A stretch of DNA of 36,000 bases, taken from the NCBI GenBank assembly GCA_002737585.1, contig NSIA01000078.1, positions 1-36,000 on the forward strand. Reading direction: 5' to 3'. The notes beneath the pieces are model-generated. The model searched no databases. It was not told the DNA's origin and worked only from the letters and a program-made list of their open reading frames with translations. Shown in pieces: positions 9,555 to 17,689 of the stretch (positions are counted from its first letter, which is position 1; every line of letters starts with the position of its first letter). Made by a program: the position numbers and the translations under genes. The stretch comes from Planctomycetaceae bacterium (GTDB lineage: Bacteria > Planctomycetota > Phycisphaerae > Phycisphaerales > SM1A02).

Positions 9555-11519
9555 GTGAGTGAAACTAGCACTGAAGAACTCCCCGATGACGCGCCGTGGT
9601 GGCGCCGCAACCGTGAACTCCTGGAACCGGCGGTGGCGGCAACCGCTCTGCTCGCCGGGTGGTTGCTACAGCGAAATGAAGCGCCGTCTGCCGCGTGGGG
9701 GACGCTCTTTGCCATCAGTTACCTCGTGGCCGGCTGGTCTGCGTTCGCAGAAGGTTTACGCGAACTTCGGCGCGGGCACCTTGATGTGGACTTCCTCATG
9801 GCGGTGGCCGCCTTGGGTGCAGCCGCGATCGGTGAGTACGCCGAGGGCGCCATGCTCTTGGTGCTCTTCTCGCTCGGGCACGGGCTGGAGCACTACGCCA
9901 TGGGTCAGGCGCGCAAGGCCATACGGTCGCTCGGACGACTCACACCGAAGACCGCATGGGTACGCAGAGGCAATGAATTCACTGAGGTAGCTGTAGCAAG
10001 CGTTGCGCTTGGAGATCTGGTGCGCGTTCGCCCCGCAGAACGTGTGGCGATGGATGGAACGGTTGCTGCCGGTGCAAGCAGTATTGACCAAAGCCCAATT
10101 ACTGGCGAGAGTATTCCCGTTGAAAAGGGCACCGGCGACGATGTCTTCGCTGGCACGCTCAACGGCGATGGATTGCTGGAAGTAAAAGTCACCCGTATTG
10201 CTGCCGATTCCACGGTGACGCGCATGATCCGTATGGTGGAAGAAGCGCAAGGGCAGAAGTCCACTACGCAGCGCTATGCAGAGCGATTTACGCGTGTGTA
10301 TGTCCCGGCCGTGATTGGTTCAACGGTGGTGATGGCCATTCTGCCGCCCGCCGTTGGATGGCTTCCATGGAGCGATGCGTTTCTGCGCGCGATGACGCTC
10401 TTAGTTGGAGCCTCTCCTTGCGCACTGGCCATCAGCACTCCAGCTGCAGTGCTCGCTGGCGTCGCCCGCGCAGCGCGACACGGCATATTGATAAAGGGTG
10501 GCGCGCATCTTGAATCACTGGGCGCCATCAATTGCTTTGCGATGGACAAGACCGGAACGTTGACGGTTGGACGGCCCGCGCTTCGGCGCGTGATTACCTT
10601 TGCAGGTGCTGATGAAGCACGCGTCCTGCGTACCGCTGCCGCCATTGAAGATCATTCGACACATCCGCTCGCCAGTGCGATTGTTGGCGCGGCGCGGTCG
10701 CGCGGCATCACCTTTGCGGCGGCCAACGACGCACAGGCGATCCGCGGCAAGGGCATGACTGGCATGGTGGATGGCGAGCGCGTTCATCTGGGCGCGCTCC
10801 GACTCTTTACTGGCGACGAGGCCGGACGTGACACCAGTGCCCCGCCGCGAGCCACCGCTGAAGCCTCGTCCGCGATTGCATCACTGGAGGCGGAAGCGTG
10901 CACAGTGATGTTGGTTGCCGCAGATGGAAAGTTCCTTGGAGCCATCGGGTTGATTGATGGCCCTCGCCCAGAAGCTGCCGAGGCGATCGCTGAACTTCAC
11001 GCACTGGGAATCAAGCCGGTCGTCATGCTGACTGGCGACAACGAAGCCGTTGCCCAGGCAGTGGCGCGCTTGGTGGGTATTGATGAAGTGCGCGCGGCAC
11101 TCATGCCAGAGAATAAAATTGACGCAGTGCGCGAATTGCAATCGCACTACGGCGCACTTGCCATGGTGGGCGATGGCGTGAATGATGCGCCGGCACTGGC
11201 GGCCGCGACCGTAGGAATTGCCATGGGGAAATCGGGTACCGATGTTGCGCTCGAAGCTGCGGACATTGCCCTGATGTCTGACGATCTCATGCGCCTGCCA
11301 TTTGCTGTTGGAATCAGCCGCGCTTCGCGGTCCATTGTGCGCCAGAACGTCTTCATATCCATGGGAATGGTCTTTACGTTGATCCCCTTAGCAATCCTAG
11401 GAATCATTCCCATCTGGCTTGCCGTCATCATGCACGAAGGATCGACCGTGTCGGTTGTGCTGAACAGCCTGCGGCTCTTGGGCTACAAGTTGCCGCCGCG
11501 CCCAACCGCTACTCCGTAA
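9555..11519 (+). CDS. Heavy-metal translocating P-type ATPase (P1B-4-like)
   Basis: TGES, SPC transmembrane motif (GASPCALAIS), DKTGTLT, GDGVNDAPALAAA, HEGS motif (IMHEGSTVSVVLNSLRLL); no N-terminal heavy-metal-associated domain; GTG start. Confidence 0.93.
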   Translation: MSETSTEELPDDAPWWRRNRELLEPAVAATALLAGWLLQRNEAPSAAWGTLFAISYLVAGWSAFAEGLRELRRGHLDVDFLMAVAALGAAAIGEYAEGAMLLVLFSLGHGLEHYAMGQARKAIRSLGRLTPKTAWVRRGNEFTEVAVASVALGDLVRVRPAERVAMDGTVAAGASSIDQSPITGESIPVEKGTGDDVFAGTLNGDGLLEVKVTRIAADSTVTRMIRMVEEAQGQKSTTQRYAERFTRVYVPAVIGSTVVMAILPPAVGWLPWSDAFLRAMTLLVGASPCALAISTPAAVLAGVARAARHGILIKGGAHLESLGAINCFAMDKTGTLTVGRPALRRVITFAGADEARVLRTAAAIEDHSTHPLASAIVGAARSRGITFAAANDAQAIRGKGMTGMVDGERVHLGALRLFTGDEAGRDTSAPPRATAEASSAIASLEAEACTVMLVAADGKFLGAIGLIDGPRPEAAEAIAELHALGIKPVVMLTGDNEAVAQAVARLVGIDEVRAALMPENKIDAVRELQSHYGALAMVGDGVNDAPALAAATVGIAMGKSGTDVALEAADIALMSDDLMRLPFAVGISRASRSIVRQNVFISMGMVFTLIPLAILGIIPIWLAVIMHEGSTVSVVLNSLRLLGYKLPPRPTATP

Positions 11520-13735
11520 CGCGGATCCCGATATCCGGTCGCGCGGCTCAAGTATCCGCTTGAGTAGTCATTGGCATACTGGTACCACCAAGCCATACTT
11601 CCGCGCGGCGCGGTTGGGCCACTGGATGTTGCTGCCGCTGCCGCACGCGTGCGCTCATCTTGCGCGCGCCGGTTGGCATCGCGCACGTCACGCAGACGCG
11701 CTTCCTCGGCGCGTTCGGCGCGGCGGGCTTCGTCTGCGCTTGAACGCGCCGATGCTTGGCGCGCACGCCATTCTGCTTCTTGCGAATCAATGCGGCGCTG
11801 ATCAGCAGCACCCTGCTCCCGGGCTGCTTCGGACTGTTCGCGAGCGTTGCGCTCGGCGGTTGCCGCATTATCACGAGCGAGCTGCGCGGCCGTTCGAGCG
11901 TTTGCCCACTGATTCCAGTACGGATTCCAATGGCGCCACCAGGATCGCCAGTCGGACCACCAGGCGGGATTGCGCCAGCCCCAGCCGCATGCGCTGGTCC
12001 AACCTGGGCACCAACCCCAGCCGATCCATCCGCCCACCAAGACATCCGGGTCAAGCGCAGGCTGCGTGTCCTGATCCGCGTCCGCAGTGGGCGGCGCAAA
12101 CGTGCCGGTATTCATATCGAACGTCAAGGGAAGATCAAAGGTCTGCGGCTGCGGCATCCACCCGTTGTCAGCAAGCGCTATGCCTGGTTGGTCGTAACCA
12201 TTGCCATAGACCACGGTGCCGTCGTCGACAAACGTGCCCAAGTACGCGGGCACATAAGAGAACGTCACGCTGTCAGCTGTCGATCCCACAATGTCAACCG
12301 CGGTGGCTGCATAGAGAGGCGAAGATGCTTGGATCTGTGAGAGAGCATCGGGTAGATCATCACACAGTTGCCACGGTCCCTGCGAGGCGGCCGCGCTAAA
12401 CCACACGGCGTTGTCGCAGCAGTAGTAGTACCGATCACATTCGATCACTGGCTGCGAAGCGTTCACCGAACCGCGAAGCAGCGTGCCAGCAATGCCCTGC
12501 CACAGCGGAGTGCCACGCCATGTGACGCTGCAACGCGCTGCGGTACGAACGATCTGCACGGTGCGAGCCTCCTGCGCCGCTGCGACTGCTGCTACTGACT
12601 CCGGCGTCTGCGGGACACTCGCCTTTACATGATCAAACACGCGGCCGCCCGGCAGCCCGCGAAACGCGGCTGGAACCGCCGCCGGCGCGACGCGGGTCCA
12701 CGCACCGTCCAGTGTGGGCGCAGAGAACCAGCGCCCGGATGCCAGCGTCCACCATGCCAGGGGATCCGCGGTGCGCAGTAGCACCGCGCGCGAGTTCGCC
12801 ACCCACTGCACGCCAGGCGCAACCTCCGCCAAGAGTGGTTCGCCGTTCATGGCGATCAATACTGTTGGTTCTGTGACCACGATGACTGCCGGAAGTGCCG
12901 GAGGCGTGGCACCCGGCGCAGGCGCTGCTGGTGTGGCGCCGGTCACTCCAGAGGGCGCCATCGGCGCAGTTCCGATGGCAGTGATGACGGCGACGGGCGG
13001 CGCAGGAACGGAACTATAGCCCTGCGCAAACTGCATGCTTCCCATCCAGTGACCATCACCCAGTCGGACCACAAACGATCCGTCCTGCGCCTGCAGCACA
13101 AGGAACGGTGTATTGATCACCTGTCGCCAATTGGTATCGGCCAAGTCTTTAAATTGCGGCTCACCGTCAAGGGTGATGAGCATGGCGCGCTGCCGCTCCA
13201 CGCGGAAGTTTGGAACGAAGTCGCCAAGACCCGGTGTACCCGCAGCTCGCGAATTCTCAATCTGCATGTCGTGTACTAGCGCGCGCCGAGTGATGCAAAA
13301 AGCGCGGTTCGCGATCGCCTGCTGGATGGCATCAATATCGTCCTGCGCCGCACCAACCCCGGCAAATGCCAGCGAATCCACTTGAAATGACGCAATCTCC
13401 AGTTCACCATCGTCAGCCGCTGACGCTGCCTGTGCTGACACCGTCATCACGCCAACATCAGCAGGCGAAACACTGGCTGCGCCGTTACGCATACGCGTCA
13501 CGGCATGGGTCAGACCAACCATGTCACCACCGTACGAGTTGAATTGGGGGGCGTAAACAACAAAGCTACGGTCCCCAGCACTCACGGTTTGCGGCCATGA
13601 TGATTCCGCAGTTGCTGGCAAACAAAGGCACGCACCACATGCCATGGCGGTCCACCGAACAAGCATCCGCAGTACAGGCAGCAAAGTCAGCGATGTCCGC
13701 CATGTCAGCGATGTCCGCGATGTCAGCGCTGTCAT
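11483..13735 (-). CDS. Large secreted protein of unknown function with Trp-rich segment and charged coiled-coil region
   Basis: 750 aa ORF; signal-peptide-like N-terminus (MACGACLCLPATAES), 'CDRYYYCCDNAVWFSAAASQGPWQLCDDLPDALSQI', Trp-rich stretch then R/A/E-rich helix; ATGA overlap with upstream ORF. Confidence 0.8.
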   Translation of the reverse strand: MTALTSRTSLTWRTSLTLLPVLRMLVRWTAMACGACLCLPATAESSWPQTVSAGDRSFVVYAPQFNSYGGDMVGLTHAVTRMRNGAASVSPADVGVMTVSAQAASAADDGELEIASFQVDSLAFAGVGAAQDDIDAIQQAIANRAFCITRRALVHDMQIENSRAAGTPGLGDFVPNFRVERQRAMLITLDGEPQFKDLADTNWRQVINTPFLVLQAQDGSFVVRLGDGHWMGSMQFAQGYSSVPAPPVAVITAIGTAPMAPSGVTGATPAAPAPGATPPALPAVIVVTEPTVLIAMNGEPLLAEVAPGVQWVANSRAVLLRTADPLAWWTLASGRWFSAPTLDGAWTRVAPAAVPAAFRGLPGGRVFDHVKASVPQTPESVAAVAAAQEARTVQIVRTAARCSVTWRGTPLWQGIAGTLLRGSVNASQPVIECDRYYYCCDNAVWFSAAASQGPWQLCDDLPDALSQIQASSPLYAATAVDIVGSTADSVTFSYVPAYLGTFVDDGTVVYGNGYDQPGIALADNGWMPQPQTFDLPLTFDMNTGTFAPPTADADQDTQPALDPDVLVGGWIGWGWCPGWTSACGWGWRNPAWWSDWRSWWRHWNPYWNQWANARTAAQLARDNAATAERNAREQSEAAREQGAADQRRIDSQEAEWRARQASARSSADEARRAERAEEARLRDVRDANRRAQDERTRAAAAATSSGPTAPRGSMAWWYQYANDYSSGYLSRATGYRDPRYGVAVGRGGNL
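13686..13735. repeat. 18-bp tandem repeat, about 2.8 copies (degenerate 9-bp subunits)
   Basis: gtcagcgatgtccgccat / gtcagcgatgtccgcgat / gtcagcgctgtcat read directly; covers the 5' end of the - strand ORF. Confidence 0.9.
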
Positions 13736-14151
13736 GGCTGCACCACCGCCTGACTGGAACTTGCGCCCTTGACCCGCTCAAAGGATGTCACCAGCAACTT
13801 GGACCGGGCAGCGCACGTATCACGAACCAACTCAACGTCCATCGTCATGCTGCCGATGCGCACCTTGTACTGCCCAATGTCATCCGCACACATGGGCGAC
13901 TCGCGACGCGTTTGCATGACGAGGTTCCCTTCCTCAGGGTCAAACGTAAAGGATCCCATCAACGGACGCGTCTGCTCCTTGATGGCGATCGAATATAAAC
14001 CACTGCGCGAGAAGGTAATCATGGTTCCGTTCGCTGCTGCACGCCAGTCGCCTACGACTGCCGCATCTGGCTCCTCAACCTTTGGCCTGCCCAGGCAACC
14101 AACAAGCATGAGGGCGGAGATGACGATGAGTGCTGGCTTCGCGTGGAACAT
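13732..14151 (-). CDS. Small putative lipoprotein
   Basis: MFHAKPALIVISALMLVGC: signal peptide plus lipobox LVGC; internal start at 14151 preferred over the ORF-track start 14535, whose N-terminal 129 aa overlap the next gene. Confidence 0.75.
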   Translation of the reverse strand: MFHAKPALIVISALMLVGCLGRPKVEEPDAAVVGDWRAAANGTMITFSRSGLYSIAIKEQTRPLMGSFTFDPEEGNLVMQTRRESPMCADDIGQYKVRIGSMTMDVELVRDTCAARSKLLVTSFERVKGASSSQAVVQP

Positions 14152-14227
14152 CACCGCACGGTAGCGGAAAATTCCAGTGCAAATCACCCGCCCCGCCAAC
14201 CCCCGCCCGTGAATCTCCGCTGCCGAA

Positions 14228-14926
14228 TTAGGCCCTCGGCCGCGGCATCCATCGATCCCGATCGGCAAGGGAACGCGGATTGAACGGTCCGCGAAGGCCA
14301 GCGCTGCGCACCGATTCCTCCGGCTCATGCCCGCGCTGCTGTCGATCAAACAATTGCTTCCCCATGCCGTACTCATCCAGGTCCATGGGGTGAAGGCAAT
14401 CAATGAATTCCGAAGCCTCGGACTCTGGTGGCAAGCACCGGGTCGGCTCATCAAGAATGCGGTAATAGAGCCGTGCATATAGATCACGGTCACAGAGGTG
14501 ATCGCTGTTGAGAATGAATACCCCAGAAGCCGCAAGCGCCTCTACCACTGTCCACAGCTCATCATGCAAGTCATCGTCGGCTGCAAGATCTTGCGGCGGG
14601 ACCGGCACAATGTGATGCTCCAGCAACATGGCGCGCCCGGTAGTACTCGGCGCCATTTCCATGTCGTAGACAAGCGTCCAGTAGAAGCGATCGGTGTCAC
14701 CACCAGCATCGCGAGCAGTAGCCACCAATTCATCAATACGCGCACTTCGCTCGGAAGTCTGCGCCTGACGTAGCGCAGTCGCTTCCCGCGCCAACTGCGC
14801 TAGTCGCGCCTGATCAAGGCCACCCCGCAGCGCGCGTCGGCGACGCACACGGCGTTTAGAACCCACCACACTCCGTTGCTCCTGCGCACCAGACACACTT
14901 GCCGATCCATCAGCTCCATAACACAT
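14228..14926 (-). CDS. Hypothetical protein
   Basis: ATG at 14926 (MCYGADGSAS...) preceded by gaGGAGGtggaatc Shine-Dalgarno; acidic, coherent protein sequence to stop. Confidence 0.7.
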   Translation of the reverse strand: MCYGADGSASVSGAQEQRSVVGSKRRVRRRRALRGGLDQARLAQLAREATALRQAQTSERSARIDELVATARDAGGDTDRFYWTLVYDMEMAPSTTGRAMLLEHHIVPVPPQDLAADDDLHDELWTVVEALAASGVFILNSDHLCDRDLYARLYYRILDEPTRCLPPESEASEFIDCLHPMDLDEYGMGKQLFDRQQRGHEPEESVRSAGLRGPFNPRSLADRDRWMPRPRA

Positions 14927-15043
14927 GATTCCACCTCCTCGGTTGAAGATCCTTGCACGCGCAAAGTACGCAGCACTTTGATCACAACCGGAAATGGCGG
15001 CGGAATTTCTCCGCACATTGCATATTCAGTCGCCGCAACAGCT

Positions 15044-17680
15044 TCAATGCGCGTGAATTCGGAAGGTTGGCGCCTCGCCAGAACCGCCCCGCACCTTCAG
15101 CACCATGTTCAGGCGCTCGCCAGGCAGTAGGGACACCAGATTTGGTGAGCATTCCGTCCAGTCACACTCCGGCTCAATCCACAGGTCACGCACCAATGTC
15201 TGTGCGTGCACCTGAATCCACAGGTCACTCACTGAGCGCCCGGTAGTGATTGCAAATTCCGGCTTGGTGTCCGGCTGATCGCGGCCAGCGGCAAACCACC
15301 ACCACGCGCGCATGCGATCGCGATCTGCAAGCGGAATCTCTTCGCCGATGGCATCGTCCTGACTGGGCACATCAACCACAATTCCCTCAGCCCGCGCATC
15401 GTCCGGCGCGCCCACCAGGTCCTGCACCTCCAGTGACATGTCAACCGAACGCGGCGGAACCACAATGCGCTCTTGCGCCTGCGCGATGATCTTTCCATGA
15501 ACATCAATCCGCCGAACAATGACATGCGCGTTCCATCGAGACACGGTGTCATTCACCAACACCACCCGCAGCGCGCGCGCACCGGATGCATCAGCAACAC
15601 CAACTGGCTGAATGGTGACTAACTTTGGCGCCGCCGCCCGACGCACCGCGTGGTACGCCGGCTTGGGACGCATCTTGCCATCAATGATGCTCCAACTATG
15701 GCCAGTCCATACATCGTTGAGCTGCCAGAAGAGACTCCCGGATGATCGTTCCGGATGCGCCCGCAGCCAAGTGATCGCCGTCTCCATCGCCCGCGCTTGC
15801 AATAGCTGCGCCTGCCAGTGCCACTCTGCAAAGTCACGCGCTGGGCGAAACGCCGCCTCCATATAGGTTGCATACTGCGGTGCATCGCCGCCCGTGGCGC
15901 GTTGCCGCAATGCCAACGCGGGCGAGCCAATCACCAACGCCGCGTCGCCCAGCGCCTCACGCAATGACTGCATGTTGGCGGGACCCTGGTGGCCAAATTC
16001 ACTGGTAAAGCGGGGAACAATCGATCGATAGCCGTCCAACTTCAAGTCCCAGGTGTGCCGATCGCCGTGGTCCGGATCATTGGCATGCACATCAAGCGAA
16101 CCACTCCACGGGCTGTCCACCCAGTACGGGCGCGTTGGGTCAAGATCCGCGCAAATGCGTGGCAACAACTCCGCCCAATATCCAATTCCCCACGACTGCT
16201 CCGGAGCCAAGCGCTCGCGGAATCCCCACGACTGCCACGCCAACACATCTTCATTTCCACCGCACCACAGCACGATGCTCGGGTGCGATGCAAGCCGTTC
16301 CACTTGCTGCTGCGCCTCACGCTCAACCGACGCCATCATGGGTGCGTCTTCTGGATACGTCGCACATGCAAACATGAAGTCCTGCCACACCAACATGCCG
16401 ATTTCATCGCAATGCTCATAGAAGCAGTCATGCTCATAGATTCCGCCGCCCCACACCCGCAACATATTGAGGTTGGCTGCTGCTGCAAGATCAATCAGTC
16501 GTTCAATGGTTCGGCCATCACGCGTAGCACACGGGAACAACGCTGCGGGAATCCAATTGGCGCCAGTCACGGGCACCGCCACCCCGTTCACACGAAACGT
16601 GAACTGCGAGCCATGTTCATCCGCTGTTGTATCCAGCTCACAGGTCCGCAGGCCAATCTTGCGAACGATGCGTTCCTTCGCACCCCGCACTGGCCACTCC
16701 GCTTCGGAACCGGGCCCCGGTACCAATTCCACATGCAACGCATGCAGCGGCTGCCGACCAATGCCGCGCGGCCACCAGCGATCCGGTCGCTCCACGTCAA
16801 TGATTGCAATTCCTGTTCCGTCCGTATGCACGGGCACGTAGACCACAATCTTTGATGGAAGCTTGGAACGTTTCTCTTTGCGATCGTCCTCTACCGGCGC
16901 CGATGAACGGGGCGGCATGCGCAATTCACAGCGCGCCATCACCTTCAGCGGTGCAACGTCTGCAGCATCGACATGCGCGGACGGATCGTCGATCGTTGCC
17001 GCCGATCGTTCTACGCGGACGTGTACTTCCACGGTCGCACGGGCTCCATCACAATGCGTTACCAATGGTCGCACCGCAGCAAGCCGCACTCCGCTCCAGC
17101 ACTCCAACTGAACGCTTCCAGGTATGCCCGATGTCGGAACACGCGGACCCCAGTCCCAGCCAAAGTTGCACGCACTCTTTCGCATGAATGGATACGGAGT
17201 CCAGTCGCCATTCACCGGGCGCGCACCAAGCAATCGCTCTTGTGCACGAACCCAATCAACAGGCGCTCGAATCGCCACGGTGATTTCATTCACCCCGACA
17301 CGAAGCGCACGCTTCGCGGCAAACCGGTGCTGCACAAATTGATTCGCGGCATTTCCAACTTCAATTCCATTGACGGCAACACAGGCGATGGTGTCAATCG
17401 ACGCAAAGACCAACTCGCAGCAATCCTCTGCGAGCAACTCCGCACTCACTTCGATCGTCCCGCGCCACAGCCAATCTGCATGACCAACCCATACCTGCTG
17501 AGCCTCGCCATCACCTTCATCAACCGGAACAAGCACGCCGGCTCGCATCAGGTCATAGTGCACACACCCCGGCACTTCCGACGCAAACCGCATACCAATC
17601 ACGCCAGCAGGCACTGCTGCACTGCTACACGCGGTGCATTCCACGGTCCAACCTTCGGCTATCGGTAACACGCTGATCAT
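15044..17680 (-). CDS. Glycoside hydrolase family 2, beta-mannosidase-like
   Basis: 'ADWLWRGTIEVS', 'NFGWDWGPRVPTSGI', 'ANWIPAALFPC', 'LRVWGGGIYEHDCFYEHCDEIGMLVWQDFMFACATYP', acid/base 'WCGGNED', nucleophile 'TSEFGHQG'; no signal peptide. Confidence 0.93.
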   Translation of the reverse strand: MISVLPIAEGWTVECTACSSAAVPAGVIGMRFASEVPGCVHYDLMRAGVLVPVDEGDGEAQQVWVGHADWLWRGTIEVSAELLAEDCCELVFASIDTIACVAVNGIEVGNAANQFVQHRFAAKRALRVGVNEITVAIRAPVDWVRAQERLLGARPVNGDWTPYPFMRKSACNFGWDWGPRVPTSGIPGSVQLECWSGVRLAAVRPLVTHCDGARATVEVHVRVERSAATIDDPSAHVDAADVAPLKVMARCELRMPPRSSAPVEDDRKEKRSKLPSKIVVYVPVHTDGTGIAIIDVERPDRWWPRGIGRQPLHALHVELVPGPGSEAEWPVRGAKERIVRKIGLRTCELDTTADEHGSQFTFRVNGVAVPVTGANWIPAALFPCATRDGRTIERLIDLAAAANLNMLRVWGGGIYEHDCFYEHCDEIGMLVWQDFMFACATYPEDAPMMASVEREAQQQVERLASHPSIVLWCGGNEDVLAWQSWGFRERLAPEQSWGIGYWAELLPRICADLDPTRPYWVDSPWSGSLDVHANDPDHGDRHTWDLKLDGYRSIVPRFTSEFGHQGPANMQSLREALGDAALVIGSPALALRQRATGGDAPQYATYMEAAFRPARDFAEWHWQAQLLQARAMETAITWLRAHPERSSGSLFWQLNDVWTGHSWSIIDGKMRPKPAYHAVRRAAAPKLVTIQPVGVADASGARALRVVLVNDTVSRWNAHVIVRRIDVHGKIIAQAQERIVVPPRSVDMSLEVQDLVGAPDDARAEGIVVDVPSQDDAIGEEIPLADRDRMRAWWWFAAGRDQPDTKPEFAITTGRSVSDLWIQVHAQTLVRDLWIEPECDWTECSPNLVSLLPGERLNMVLKVRGGSGEAPTFRIHAH

Positions 17681-17689
17681 GGCAGGACG

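Noticed and set aside
11560-12399. 279-aa + strand ORF
   Set aside because: Antisense to the Trp-rich protein; Trp codons read as Pro/Ala on the other strand explain its composition.
13686-13735. Repeat considered as a CRISPR fragment
   Set aside because: Units are contiguous with no spacers, in-frame and coding; no cas genes in the window.
13566-13781. 71-aa - strand ORF with 'ADIADIADMADIAD' repeat
   Set aside because: Out-of-frame reading of the 18-bp tandem repeat at the 5' end of the 750-aa gene.
15989-16855. 288-aa + strand ORF
   Set aside because: Antisense to the GH2 beta-mannosidase; no motif.
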